Below are positions 39,728 to 50,433 of a DNA stretch of 64,000 nucleotides, piece by piece. Source of the stretch: Dysgonamonadaceae bacterium (GTDB lineage: Bacteria; Bacteroidota; Bacteroidia; Bacteroidales; Azobacteroidaceae); contig JAIRVZ010000075.1 of the NCBI GenBank assembly GCA_031253625.1, positions 1 through 64,000 of the forward strand, given 5' to 3'. The position numbers were made by a program, and so were the translations under genes. Each line of letters starts with the position of its first letter. Positions within the stretch are counted from its first letter, which is position 1. Below the pieces are notes generated by a model that was given only the letters and a program-made list of their open reading frames with translations, did not search any database and was not told where the DNA came from.

Positions 39728-40466
39728 TTTTTGCTTTCTTTATTTTATATTCCGAACAAAATAATCGTGGGAACGTCTTAAATATCAGCCAACATCTCCC
39801 TATTTGTTTTTTAGGTTCACTAAAAATACGATGTATCCATTCTATTTTGCACTTAATCATCCATTGAGGAGCACGTCTGTGACCGGATAAACCTGAGAAA
39901 AACTTGAATGCAGCACCGACACCGATACAAACTCCTCTATTGAGATGCGGTTTTAAATTATACATGAAAATTTCCTGTTTAGGCATCCCTAAGGCAACCC
40001 AAATAATGTCGGGATTTTCTATGTTGATAGAATTTGCAATTTCTTTGTAATTAAAATCTTCCACAGCCCTAAAAGGTAAGGAAGAGAAAGGCATATCCAA
40101 TATCCTGTGATCAATTTTAGAAATATTTTCGCGAAGAGGTTTCAAAATGGCGTTGGATGTGCCGAGAAACATCATCTTATACTTTTTTTTATGCAAAATA
40201 CTTGAAAAAAGTTCGCTCCCCGAAAGCTGTTCTCTTTTAATCCCATAAATCCATTTCAGGAAAAGAGGCACCCAACCACTATCACAAGTAACAATATCAG
40301 CTTCATCCAGTATCTCTCTTAATAAAGGATAATTTTGAGACATCGATAAAGTTACTCCATCGGCAACACATACATATCCTTTATGACCTGATTGTACAAG
40401 ACAGTCAATTGTATCAAATACAACAGTTTTGTCGAACTCGTAAGATATTCCAAAATATTTTTCCAC
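39720..40466 (-). CDS. WecG/TagA/CpsF family glycosyltransferase
   Basis: ADIVTCDSGWVPLFLKWIYGIKREQLSGSELF; PDIIWVALGMPKQEIFM; GVGAAFKFFSGLSGHRRAPQWM. Confidence 0.92.
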   Translation of the reverse strand: MEKYFGISYEFDKTVVFDTIDCLVQSGHKGYVCVADGVTLSMSQNYPLLREILDEADIVTCDSGWVPLFLKWIYGIKREQLSGSELFSSILHKKKYKMMFLGTSNAILKPLRENISKIDHRILDMPFSSLPFRAVEDFNYKEIANSINIENPDIIWVALGMPKQEIFMYNLKPHLNRGVCIGVGAAFKFFSGLSGHRRAPQWMIKCKIEWIHRIFSEPKKQIGRCWLIFKTFPRLFCSEYKIKKAKNV

Positions 40467-40531
40467 CTTGAGAATATGCGTATTTACGGCAAAAGTATAA
40501 AAAAAAACTTATCTTTGCTCAAATTTTAGAA

Positions 40532-41662
40532 ATGATTTTTAATCTTCAATATACAGACTCCAAGTCGAATGCTCGTGCGGGACTTATCACTACCGATCAT
40601 GGAATAATCGAAACGCCAATATTCATGCCTGTTGGAACGCAAGGAACGGTCAAAGCTGTCCATTTTTCGGAATTGAAAGAAGACATAAAAGCCGAAATTA
40701 TTTTGGGAAATACATATCATCTTTATCTTCGTCCGGGAATTGATGTGTTGGAAAAAGCCGGAGGATTACATAAATTTAACGGATGGGATAGACCTATTCT
40801 GACGGATAGCGGAGGATTTCAGGTGTTTTCTCTGTCGGAAAACCGGAAATTAAAAGAAGAAGGAGCCGAGTTTCGCTCTCATATCGATGGTTCCAAGCAC
40901 TTGTTTACTCCCGAATATGTAATGGATATTCAAAGGAGCATCGGAGCGGATATTATCATGGCTTTCGATGAATGCACTCCCGGAGATGCCGAATATGACT
41001 ATGCCAAGCAATCTTTGGAACTGACGGAACGCTGGTTAGACCGTTGTCTCAAGAGATTTGAAGAAACAGAGCCGAAATACGGTTATTCACAAAGTCTTTT
41101 CCCCATTGTTCAGGGATGTGTATATCCTGATTTAAGGATTAGAGCAGCCGAAAACGTGGCCTCCAAAAATGCCGATGGCAATGCGATAGGCGGGTTGGCA
41201 GTTGGAGAACCTACCGAGAAAATGTATGAAATGATTGAGGTTGTAAACGAAATATTGCCTAAAGATAAACCCCGGTATTTAATGGGAGTGGGCACTCCGG
41301 CCAATTTATTGGAGGCCATTGAAAGAGGTGTAGATATGTTCGACTGTATCATGCCCACTCGCAATGGCCGCAACGGACAAGTGTTTACGAAAGAAGGAAT
41401 CATGAATATGCGCAATGCCAAATGGGAGTATGATTTTTCTCCGTTGGAAGAAGACGGAGTCTCGGTTGTTGATTCCCGATACTCCAAAGCTTATCTTCGT
41501 CACCTTTTTAAAGTAGATGAAATATTGGCTTTGCAGATAGCCTCAATACACAATCTTGCATTTTATATCTGGTTGGTCAAAGAGGCTCGCAGACACATTA
41601 TTGAAGGTGATTTTTCTACATGGAAATGCAGTATGGTTAAGAAACTGCAAAATAGATTGTAA
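40532..41662 (+). CDS. tgt: tRNA-guanine transglycosylase
   Basis: ILTDSGGFQVFSLSENRK; GNAIGGLAVGEPTEKMYEMI; RYLMGVGTPANLLEAIERGVDMFDCIMPTRNGRNGQ. Confidence 0.96.
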   Translation: MIFNLQYTDSKSNARAGLITTDHGIIETPIFMPVGTQGTVKAVHFSELKEDIKAEIILGNTYHLYLRPGIDVLEKAGGLHKFNGWDRPILTDSGGFQVFSLSENRKLKEEGAEFRSHIDGSKHLFTPEYVMDIQRSIGADIIMAFDECTPGDAEYDYAKQSLELTERWLDRCLKRFEETEPKYGYSQSLFPIVQGCVYPDLRIRAAENVASKNADGNAIGGLAVGEPTEKMYEMIEVVNEILPKDKPRYLMGVGTPANLLEAIERGVDMFDCIMPTRNGRNGQVFTKEGIMNMRNAKWEYDFSPLEEDGVSVVDSRYSKAYLRHLFKVDEILALQIASIHNLAFYIWLVKEARRHIIEGDFSTWKCSMVKKLQNRL

Positions 41663-41670
41663 AATAGATT

Positions 41671-42765
41671 ATGATACTTAAAGCGATAGGATTAAAAAGG
41701 ATAGATACCTACATCATCAAGAAATTTCTTGGGACTTATATTTTCTCCATTTTATTGATTATTTCGGTTTCGGTGATGTTTGATTTCAACGAAAAAGTTG
41801 ATAATTTCATCAAAAACTCAGCGTCTGCCAAAGCCATTATTTTCGACTATTATTTGAATTTTATTCCGTATTATGCGAATTTGTTCAGTTCGCTGTTTGT
41901 TTTTATATCGGTTATATTTTTCACATCCAAACTTGCTGATAATTCGGAAATTATCGCGATGCTTTCCAGTGGAATTAATTTCAGCCGGTTGATGCGGCCT
42001 TATATGATTTCTGCTTTTATAATTGCTTTAGCCACTTTTGTACTTAATAGTTTTGTTATTCCGCCTGCGAATGTTACGAGAATTGAATTTCAAAATAAAT
42101 ATATAAAAAACAGAAGAGTCGATTTCGATACTTATATTCAGTTTGAAATAGAACCGGGATTGGTTGCTTTTTTTGAATCGTATAATGCTGATACCAGAAA
42201 AGGAACTAATTTTTCGTTAGACAAGTTCGACGGAAAGGAATTAGTTTCGAGATTAACTGCGAAAAGCATAGTGCACGATTCTGCATATCATTGGACTATA
42301 AAGGATTACATGATTCGTAATTTTATAGGAATGAAAGAAGAAATTGAAGAAGGAGAAAGAAGAGATACTATATTGCAGGTAATCCCTTCCGACTTTTTGA
42401 TTTCAACGGGAGATTGGGAGCAAATGTCAACTCCTGCACTCCGGAAATATATTAATCGACAGAAACAGCGAGGAATAGGTAATATTCAAAACTTTGAAAT
42501 TGAATACCATAGGCGATTTGCCATGTCGTTTGCCGCTTTTATTTTAACTGTAATCGGAGCATCACTTTCCTCAAGAAAAGTAAAAGGCGGAATGGGTTTT
42601 AATATCGGAATGGGATTATTGCTCAGCTTTTCTTACATCTTGTTTATGCAAATTTCTTCGTCGTTTGCCATTTCAGGAACCGTTAGTCCTTTTGTTGCGG
42701 TTTGGATACCAAATGTTTTGTATAGCTTTATTGCGGCATATTTATATGCTAAGGCTCCAAGATAA
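41671..42765 (+). CDS. LptF/LptG (YjgP/YjgQ) family permease
   Basis: Polytopic; KRIDTYIIKKFLGTYIFSILLIISVSVMFDFNEKVDNF; SNAFIIALATFVLNSFVIPPAN region typical of the family. Confidence 0.88.
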   Translation: MILKAIGLKRIDTYIIKKFLGTYIFSILLIISVSVMFDFNEKVDNFIKNSASAKAIIFDYYLNFIPYYANLFSSLFVFISVIFFTSKLADNSEIIAMLSSGINFSRLMRPYMISAFIIALATFVLNSFVIPPANVTRIEFQNKYIKNRRVDFDTYIQFEIEPGLVAFFESYNADTRKGTNFSLDKFDGKELVSRLTAKSIVHDSAYHWTIKDYMIRNFIGMKEEIEEGERRDTILQVIPSDFLISTGDWEQMSTPALRKYINRQKQRGIGNIQNFEIEYHRRFAMSFAAFILTVIGASLSSRKVKGGMGFNIGMGLLLSFSYILFMQISSSFAISGTVSPFVAVWIPNVLYSFIAAYLYAKAPR

Positions 42766-42770
42766 AATTT

Positions 42771-42798
42771 GTAGAGACGTTGCGCGCAACGTCTCTAC
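42771..42798. repeat. Perfect 28-bp palindrome (GTAGAGACGTTGCGCGCAACGTCTCTAC) between convergent genes
   Basis: Fully self-complementary; six bp after the permease stop, upstream of the sppA 3' end. Confidence 0.85.
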
Positions 42799-42807
42799 GA
42801 GATAAAA

Positions 42808-44580
42808 TCATCTTACATCAACATCAAAAGGCATCCTCGCTTGAATATTATCTTGTTTTTCCAAGTTTTTAATCAACGAATAATGACGATATTCTGTTTC
42901 GTTCAACATACTTTTCAGTAGATTTACTTTCACTCCTCCAAAAGAATCTTCAAGCAATAAGGTGAGGAAATCTTTTTGTTCAGGATAATGATTGGTAACA
43001 AATTTTTCCAAATTGGCTCTTTCTGCTGCAATTTCGATGGCTCTATTTAATCCGCCGAGTTCGTCGACTAATCCGATTGTTAATGCCTGTGCACCTGTCC
43101 AAACGCGACCTTGTCCGATGGCATCAATTTCTTCTTTTGTTTTTCCGCGACCATCTGCACAGCGAGTTATAAATGTATCGTATCCTTTTTCTACAAAACT
43201 TTGCATTAGGCGTTTTTCATCTATATTCATAGGGCGACTTACATCTCCAAAGTCTGCAAATTTGTTGGTTTTTTCAACATCAGTGGTTACTCCGATTTTG
43301 CCCATTAAGCCTTCAAAAATTGGAATGATACCGAAAATGCCGATAGAACCCGTAAGTGTGGTAGGCTCAGCAACAATCCAATCAGCTCCGCAGGAAATGT
43401 AATATCCTCCGGATGCTGCATAATCACCCATAGAAACGATAATTGGTTTAACTTTTTTCGTTTCTACAACTTCTTTCCAAATTTGCTCAGATATGTATGC
43501 ACTACCTCCGGGAGAATTTACTCTAAAAACAACTGCTTTAACGTTTTCGTTTTCGCGAAGTTTTCTCAATTCTTTAACATATTCTTCTTCACTGATAACA
43601 GATGACGAACTGAAAAGCCCGCTTGATGCTTCGGTTATTTCTCCTTCTGCAAAGAGTACGGCAATTTCGTCTTTGGCATTATTTTTCTTTTCGGATAATG
43701 ATTTCATATCGCTGATAGTAGCTATATTCAAATCATCTTTCAAGTCGATGCCTACCAATCCTTTAATGTAATTAGCGGCATCGGTACTATGTAATAAGGT
43801 GTCGACCAATCCTACACTCAACAAATAATCAGAACCTTTTAAAAGTAAACCCTCATTTACAAGGGTATTCAAATCTTCTTGTTTTAGGTTTCTGCTTTCG
43901 GCAATATTCAAAGTAATATTGTTCCACATACTTCCGGTATACGATTTGACTTGCTCTCTGTTGGCATCGCTCATTTTATCGAGCATAAAAGGTTCGACTG
44001 CTGATTTGAAAGTACCGACTTTGAATATTTCCATTTTAATACCCAATTTTTCCAATAACCCGACATAGTATGTCGGAGTCGCAGCCAATCCGTGTAAATC
44101 AACCATTCCTTGTGGATTAAGAATCACTTTGTCGGCTACCGAAAGTAAATAATAAGCCGATTGAGAACAGTTTCCTCCATAAGCAACGACAAATTTTTCA
44201 CTTTCTTTGAAGTCGATTAATGCCTTTCGAATGGCTTCAACTGAAGATGTTCCGGCAACCAAAAGGTCTCCTTTCAGATAAATACCTTTGATGTTTTTGT
44301 TTTCTTTTGCTTTTTCTATAGAAGCAATAACATCAACTAAACTTAATTGTTGCGTGTTTTTTCCTCCGAAAAGTGCAGCAAAAGGATTATCAACTACGCG
44401 ATCGCTCATTACGCCACTGAGGTCAATCTTCAATACCGTATTTTTCTTTGGTACAAATGTTTGACTTCCTGAACTGGCAAGGATTCCGATAAGTGTAATA
44501 ATCGAGATTATCCCGACTATAACCGATGCGATGAATACTCCGAATATGGAGGCAAACATCATTTTAAAAAAATCTTTCAT
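42808..44580 (-). CDS. sppA: Signal peptide peptidase SppA, 67K type
   Basis: VNSPGGSAYISEQIWKEV; SMGDYAASGGYYISCGADWIVAEPTTLTGSIGIFG. Confidence 0.94.
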   Translation of the reverse strand: MKDFFKMMFASIFGVFIASVIVGIISIITLIGILASSGSQTFVPKKNTVLKIDLSGVMSDRVVDNPFAALFGGKNTQQLSLVDVIASIEKAKENKNIKGIYLKGDLLVAGTSSVEAIRKALIDFKESEKFVVAYGGNCSQSAYYLLSVADKVILNPQGMVDLHGLAATPTYYVGLLEKLGIKMEIFKVGTFKSAVEPFMLDKMSDANREQVKSYTGSMWNNITLNIAESRNLKQEDLNTLVNEGLLLKGSDYLLSVGLVDTLLHSTDAANYIKGLVGIDLKDDLNIATISDMKSLSEKKNNAKDEIAVLFAEGEITEASSGLFSSSSVISEEEYVKELRKLRENENVKAVVFRVNSPGGSAYISEQIWKEVVETKKVKPIIVSMGDYAASGGYYISCGADWIVAEPTTLTGSIGIFGIIPIFEGLMGKIGVTTDVEKTNKFADFGDVSRPMNIDEKRLMQSFVEKGYDTFITRCADGRGKTKEEIDAIGQGRVWTGAQALTIGLVDELGGLNRAIEIAAERANLEKFVTNHYPEQKDFLTLLLEDSFGGVKVNLLKSMLNETEYRHYSLIKNLEKQDNIQARMPFDVDVR

Positions 44581-44697
44581 TACTGTAATTGTTTTATGTT
44601 ATTAAATTAAAATTGTTAAATTTTTATCGACAAAGGTATATATTTTTTTATTCTTTTCATTAGTCGCTAAAAATATTTGAGATGTCACATTATTTTG

Positions 44698-44705
44698 TAC
44701 ATTTG
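44698..44705 (+). promoter_or_regulatory. Promoter -7 element TACATTTG (with TTTG at 44676-44679)
   Basis: TTTG-N18-TACATTTG upstream of the phosphoglucomutase ATG at 44734. Confidence 0.5.
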
Positions 44706-44733
44706 TCCTCTTAAGGCTTATAAAAATGAAATT

Positions 44734-46482
44734 ATGGATAATAATGATTTATTAAAACAGGTAACAGCCAAAGCACAAGCATGGTTGACCAATGATTATG
44801 ATGAGGCAACCCGCAAGGAAGTGCAACGTATGTTGGATAATGAAGATAAAACCGAACTGATTGAGTCGTTTTATCGGGATTTGGAATTCGGAACAGGTGG
44901 ACTTCGTGGCATCATGGGTGCCGGAACAAACCGAATGAATATATACACTGTAGGTGCTGCTACTCAAGGTCTTTCTAATTACCTGAAAAAAGAATTTGCC
45001 GGTCTGTCTGAAATAAAAATCGTTATCGGACATGATTGCCGGAATAACAGCCGTAAATTCGCTGAAATTTCTGCTGATATTTTTTCGGCCAACGGAATCA
45101 AAGCTTATCTTTTCGACGATTTGCGCCCAACTCCGGAAGTAAGTTATGCCATTCGTAAATTAGGATGCCAAAGCGGTATTGTTCTGACTGCCTCTCATAA
45201 CCCGAAAGAATACAATGGATATAAAGCGTATTGGGATGATGGCGCACAGGTTGTTTCTCCCCACGACAAAAACATTATTGCCGAAGTGAATAAAATCCGC
45301 TCGGTTTCTGAAATCAATTTCAAAGGGAACAAAAAACTGATCGAAATACTGGGAAAAGCAATGGATGATAGTTTCATTAACGACTTACTTACCATTTCTC
45401 TTTCTCCCGAGGCGATTAAAGCACATAACGATGTAAAAATCGTTTATACCCCCATTCATGGGACAGGCGTGCGTTTGGTTCCGGCCGGATTGAGTGCGTT
45501 AGGCTTTACCAATATTATCCATGTGCCTGAACAAGACGTAGTAAGCGGAGATTTTCCAACCGTTGTATCTCCCAATCCCGAAGAACCTGCTGCTCTCGAT
45601 TTAGCTGTAAAAAAAGCGCAGGAAACCGGAGCCGAATTAGTAATGGCGAGCGACCCCGATGCCGACCGCGTAGGAATCGCCGTCAAAAATGACAAAGGAG
45701 AATTTATCCTTGTAAACGGAAATCAAACCCTGTTACTCTGTTTATATTATAGAATAATTCGTTGGAAAGAATTAGGCAGAATAAAAGGAAATGAATATGT
45801 AGTAAAAACCATCGTATCTACCGAGTTGGCAAAAACAGTAGCCGACCGGAATGGTATCGAAATCTTCGATTGCTATACCGGATTCAAATGGATTGCTGCC
45901 GTTATAAAAGAAAATGAAGACAAGAAAACATACATCGGAGGCGGTGAAGAAAGCTACGGATTTTTGGCCGAAGATTTTGTGCGCGATAAAGATGCTGTTT
46001 CTGCCTGTATGTTGATTGCCGAAATAGCTGCTTGGGCAAAAAGTAATGGAAAAACGATTTACGAATTACTTCAAGACATCTATGTGGAATACGGTTTTTC
46101 TAAAGAAAAAGGAATTTCAGTAGTTAAAAAAGGTAAATCGGGCGCAGAAGAAATTGAGGCCATGATGAAGAACTATCGTGAAAATCCGATTAAAGAAATA
46201 GCCGGATCAAAAGTCGTTTTGATTAAAGACTTTGCTAAATTAGTGGCAATCGATTTGAATGAAAACGAGAAAATTTCTCTCGATATGCCGACAACTTCGA
46301 ATGTACTTCAGTATTTTACGGAAGATGAAACTAAAATATCAATTCGTCCTTCGGGTACGGAGCCCAAAATTAAGTTTTATGTAGAAGTTCATAGTAAAGT
46401 TAAATCACGCGCAGATTTGGCAGCAGCCGAACTTGCCGCTGAAGAAAAAATAAACGCAGTTAGAGCATCTTTGGGTATATAG
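44734..46482 (+). CDS. Phosphoglucomutase/phosphomannomutase family
   Basis: GTGGLRGIMGAGTNRMN; GIVLTASHNPKEYNGYKAYW; ASDPDADRVGIAVK; RPSGTEPKIKFY. ATG at 44734. Confidence 0.95.
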   Translation: MDNNDLLKQVTAKAQAWLTNDYDEATRKEVQRMLDNEDKTELIESFYRDLEFGTGGLRGIMGAGTNRMNIYTVGAATQGLSNYLKKEFAGLSEIKIVIGHDCRNNSRKFAEISADIFSANGIKAYLFDDLRPTPEVSYAIRKLGCQSGIVLTASHNPKEYNGYKAYWDDGAQVVSPHDKNIIAEVNKIRSVSEINFKGNKKLIEILGKAMDDSFINDLLTISLSPEAIKAHNDVKIVYTPIHGTGVRLVPAGLSALGFTNIIHVPEQDVVSGDFPTVVSPNPEEPAALDLAVKKAQETGAELVMASDPDADRVGIAVKNDKGEFILVNGNQTLLLCLYYRIIRWKELGRIKGNEYVVKTIVSTELAKTVADRNGIEIFDCYTGFKWIAAVIKENEDKKTYIGGGEESYGFLAEDFVRDKDAVSACMLIAEIAAWAKSNGKTIYELLQDIYVEYGFSKEKGISVVKKGKSGAEEIEAMMKNYRENPIKEIAGSKVVLIKDFAKLVAIDLNENEKISLDMPTTSNVLQYFTEDETKISIRPSGTEPKIKFYVEVHSKVKSRADLAAAELAAEEKINAVRASLGI

Positions 46483-46680
46483 TAAAACGGCTTTACTCTT
46501 GATTATATAGTTAAGGCATGGAGGAACATGGATTTATTCATGAACTCTGTGCCTTCGGTCTTATTAACTTATGGGTTTTATTTGGAACTTCCCTGTATAT
46601 TTTTTATTTTTGTTCCGAGATTTATCTGTTCAAGAAATTGAGAGATTGAAATTAAGTATGTATTAATTAAAGGAATCTAT

Positions 46681-48396
46681 ATGCAAAAAAAAGTAATTTT
46701 CGCTGTTTCGTTTTTTTTTATCTTTTCGTTGGGATTTGCTCAATCAAGTGCAACACCCTCTTTGCAAAAGCAAGGAACAGCTACTCAACTTATAGTCAAT
46801 AACCGGCCATTTCTAATTCTTGGCGGTGAACTTGGAAACTCTTCTGCATCTTCTGTTGAAGACATCGAGCAAATTTTTCCGAAACTGCAACGAATGGGAT
46901 TGAATACGGTGTTAGTTCCGGCTTATTGGGATTTAATAGAACCTGTTGAAGGCACTTTTGATTTTACTTTAATTGATAAAACGATACATCAAGCCCGCAA
47001 AAATAATCTGAAAGTCGTATTCTTGTGGTTTGGCGCGTGGAAAAACTCCATGAGTTGTTATGCTCCTTTGTGGTTTAAGAAAGATTACGAAAAATATCCG
47101 CGCGCGTATACTAAAGCCGGAAAACCCCTTGAAATTGCCAGTTCTTTTTCTGAAAATGTACTGCAAGCCGACAATCGCGCTTTCTCTCAATTGATGAAAC
47201 ACATTGCATCTATCGACAAAACCGAAAGAACTGTAATCATGATACAGATAGAGAATGAAATCGGTATGTTGGAAAATGCCCGCGATTATTCAAGAGAAGC
47301 AAACGCCTTGTTTAAGGCCGATGTGTCTTCTGTTTTGATAGATTGTTTAGTTAATAATAAAGAAACACTCCACCCATGGATGCTCGAAAAATGGGGTAAT
47401 CACGGATTTAGAACAACAGGCAACTGGCAAGAAATATTTGGAGATGATATATATACCGACGAAATATTTATGGCATGGTCGTATTCGCAGTATGTCGAAA
47501 AGTTGGCAAAGTCAGCCCGCGCTATTCATAATATACCGTTGTTTGTAAATGCAGCCATGAATAGTCGTGGTCGCAAGCCGGGCGAATATCCTTCGGCAGG
47601 GCCGTTGGCGCATCTGATTGATGTTTGGAGATGTGGCGCACCGAATATCGACTTTCTGTCGCCTGATTTATACGATAAGGGTTTTACCGGTTGGGTGGCA
47701 CAGTATAAACTACACAATAATCCTTTGTTTATACCGGAAGCAAGATTGGGTCAAGGTTCCGGAGCGCAAGCTTTCTATGTGTTTGGTGAACACGATGCTA
47801 TTGGCTACTGTCCTTTTTCCATCGAAAGCGGTTCCGATAATCCGGAAACACCATTGGTTCAGGCTTATGCCAAACTGAAAGAACTGATGCCGCTATTAGC
47901 TAAATATCAAGGAAAAGACATGTCGAAAGGATTGCTGTTTGACCAAGAAAATAAGGAATGCATTCTTTCTTTCGATGATTTGACAATTACCACCCGTCAT
48001 TATTTCTCTCTCCCTTGGGATCCGCGCGCTACCGACGGAAGTGTTTGGCCGGAAACCGGAGGATTGATCCTCCGACTTGACAAAGATGAGTATATAATCG
48101 CAGGCAGCGGAATCGTTGTGGAATTTAAGAAAAACGGAGAACAAAAAATATTGGAAGTAAAAGAATTGGGCGAAGATGGTTTTGCAAATGCCGGAGGTAA
48201 TACGCAAAAGCAAACAGCTTGGTCGGGTAGTACAAGAGCGGGTATCGGTACTGTCGATGAAATAAAAATAAACGAAGACGGCTCATTTTCTCGTATCCGT
48301 CGTTTAAGTGGAGATCAAACCCATCAAGGACGACATGTTCGTATTGGTGTTGATGAATTTAGCATTTTGCATGTGAAATTATATGAGTATCGATAA
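46681..48396 (+). CDS. GH35-like beta-galactosidase (DUF5597-type)
   Basis: LILGGELGNSSASSVEDIEQIFPKLQRMGLNTVLVPAYWDLIEP; IQIENEIGM; IPEARLG; signal peptide. Confidence 0.85.
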   Translation: MQKKVIFAVSFFFIFSLGFAQSSATPSLQKQGTATQLIVNNRPFLILGGELGNSSASSVEDIEQIFPKLQRMGLNTVLVPAYWDLIEPVEGTFDFTLIDKTIHQARKNNLKVVFLWFGAWKNSMSCYAPLWFKKDYEKYPRAYTKAGKPLEIASSFSENVLQADNRAFSQLMKHIASIDKTERTVIMIQIENEIGMLENARDYSREANALFKADVSSVLIDCLVNNKETLHPWMLEKWGNHGFRTTGNWQEIFGDDIYTDEIFMAWSYSQYVEKLAKSARAIHNIPLFVNAAMNSRGRKPGEYPSAGPLAHLIDVWRCGAPNIDFLSPDLYDKGFTGWVAQYKLHNNPLFIPEARLGQGSGAQAFYVFGEHDAIGYCPFSIESGSDNPETPLVQAYAKLKELMPLLAKYQGKDMSKGLLFDQENKECILSFDDLTITTRHYFSLPWDPRATDGSVWPETGGLILRLDKDEYIIAGSGIVVEFKKNGEQKILEVKELGEDGFANAGGNTQKQTAWSGSTRAGIGTVDEIKINEDGSFSRIRRLSGDQTHQGRHVRIGVDEFSILHVKLYEYR

Positions 48397-48397
48397 A

Positions 48398-50425
48398 ATG
48401 AAATTTTTAAGCAAAACAATTATTCTCTTGTCCTTTTTGGGGATAATTTTTTCCTCCTCAGCACAAGTTCGCTTGCCGCAATTAGTTAGCGACGGAATGA
48501 TTCTTCAACGGGATGTCCCTGCCAAAATTTGGGGATGGGCATCACCCGGCGAAAAAGTTACAGTCGTTTTCAACTCTCAGCCGTCATTGCGAGGAACGAA
48601 GCAATCTACTCTTTCAACTCAAGCCGATGTTAATGGAAATTGGGAAATAATACTTCCTGCTCAAAAAGCCGGAGGTCCTTACTCTATGACGATTAGTGCA
48701 AGTAACAGCATTACTATTCAAAATATCTTGTTCGGAGACGTATGGTTGTGTTCCGGTCAATCGAATATGGAAACACCGATTTCCCGAACGATGACCTTGT
48801 TTGGTGATGAAATCAGCAACTATTACAACCCGAAAATTCGCTATGTCAAAATTCCTTTAGCTTATAATTTCCATGCGCCTCAAACCGATGTGCCGGCTTG
48901 TTTGTGGGTAGATCTTACTCCGGAAACAGCACAGAATTATTCGGCTGTGGCTTATTTTTTCGCGAAAGAAATGTTTAATAAAACAGGTGTTCCTGTCGGA
49001 TTGATTAATTCCAGCGTAGGAGGTACTCCTGCAGAAGCTTGGATCGGCGAAGAGTTTCTGAAAGATTTTCCGGTTAAACTGAACGATATGCGTATGGCTC
49101 AATCGGACGAGTTTGTAACCGAAATGCAACGCTTGGGTTCTTTACCCGGTCAACGTTGGGATACGGTTTTGAATGAGCAAGATAAGGGCTTGACCGGAAC
49201 CATTCGATGGTCATCACCCGATTACGACGATAGTTCGTGGTCTACCGTCAATTTATTGGATAATAGTTGGGGACGCAAAAATTCTCGCCCGGTAAATGGT
49301 GTTTTTTGGTTCAGGAAAGAAATTGAAGTTCCGGCAGAATTAGCCGGTCAGGAGGCAATGCTGTATATGGGACGAATCATTGATGCTGATTACGCATATA
49401 TCAACGGAAAACAAGTGGGCGTTACTTACTATCAATATCCGCCCCGAAATTATACTGTTCCCAAAGGCCTGCTGAAAGCCGGTAAAAATATGATTGCAGT
49501 GCGATTAATCAGTCAAGGTGGTTTCCCCGGATTCGTCAGTGATAAGCCATATAAATTGGTGTTCAAAAATCAAGAACCCATTTCGCTCGAAGGAGATTGG
49601 AAATTCCAGCCCGGTGCTTTGATGCCGCCTACAAGCGGAGGAGGTATTTCCTTCCAAAATAAACCCACCGGATTGTATAACGCAATGATTGCTCCGTTGC
49701 AAAATCACGCTTTCAAAGGTGTTATTTGGTATCAAGGAGAATCGAATACTGATCGTTATTTCGAATACTACGATTTGATGACGCAGCTAATCAGCAATTG
49801 GCGCAAGTTGTTTGGAGAAAATCTGCCATTTTTGAGTGTTCAATTAACCAATTATATGGAACCAGCTTTGTTGCAACAAAATAGCGAATGGGCTGAATTA
49901 CGAAATATACAACGAAGACTGTCGCAAACTATTCCAAACACAGGCATGGCGGTAGCTATCGACTTGGGCGAATGGAACGACATTCATCCGTTAAATAAAA
50001 AAGATGTAGGTTTGCGCCTTGCTTTACAGGCTCGGAGATTGGTTTACGGTGAAAAAATCGTGAGCGACGGCCCCGTTTTTCAATCTCAAACCATCGACGG
50101 AAATAAAATCATCATTTCTTTCAAAAATGGAACCAACAACTTACAGCCGGTCGATGAACTGAAAGGTTTTGCTATTGCCGGAGCCGATGGCGTTTACAAA
50201 TTAGCTCATGCTGTAATCGACGGAAACCGTGTCGTAGTGTGGAACGATAATATTACGCAACCGATAAAAGTACGCTACGCTTGGGCAAACAACCCCGAAG
50301 GAGCGAATTTGAGAAATACAAGCGGATTACCCGCCTCACCGTTTCAAACGGAAAATAGCTCACAATTTACGAGTAATATATCCGGAATCGGCACTGTTCA
50401 CGAAGCAGATGATTCGGGAATTTGA
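48398..50425 (+). CDS. Sialate O-acetylesterase/SGNH-type carbohydrate acetylesterase
   Basis: DVWLCSGQSNMETPISRT; GLINSSVGGTPAEAWI; GVIWYQGESNTDR; DIHPLNKKDVGLRLAL. Start at 48398. Confidence 0.92.
   Translation: MKFLSKTIILLSFLGIIFSSSAQVRLPQLVSDGMILQRDVPAKIWGWASPGEKVTVVFNSQPSLRGTKQSTLSTQADVNGNWEIILPAQKAGGPYSMTISASNSITIQNILFGDVWLCSGQSNMETPISRTMTLFGDEISNYYNPKIRYVKIPLAYNFHAPQTDVPACLWVDLTPETAQNYSAVAYFFAKEMFNKTGVPVGLINSSVGGTPAEAWIGEEFLKDFPVKLNDMRMAQSDEFVTEMQRLGSLPGQRWDTVLNEQDKGLTGTIRWSSPDYDDSSWSTVNLLDNSWGRKNSRPVNGVFWFRKEIEVPAELAGQEAMLYMGRIIDADYAYINGKQVGVTYYQYPPRNYTVPKGLLKAGKNMIAVRLISQGGFPGFVSDKPYKLVFKNQEPISLEGDWKFQPGALMPPTSGGGISFQNKPTGLYNAMIAPLQNHAFKGVIWYQGESNTDRYFEYYDLMTQLISNWRKLFGENLPFLSVQLTNYMEPALLQQNSEWAELRNIQRRLSQTIPNTGMAVAIDLGEWNDIHPLNKKDVGLRLALQARRLVYGEKIVSDGPVFQSQTIDGNKIIISFKNGTNNLQPVDELKGFAIAGADGVYKLAHAVIDGNRVVVWNDNITQPIKVRYAWANNPEGANLRNTSGLPASPFQTENSSQFTSNISGIGTVHEADDSGI
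48582..48606. repeat. Half-copy of the palindromic repeat inside the acetylesterase CDS
   Basis: CGTCATTGCGAGGAACGAAGCAATC (encodes SLRGTKQS), same family as 17025-17105. Confidence 0.8.
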
Positions 50426-50433
50426 ATAATTAT

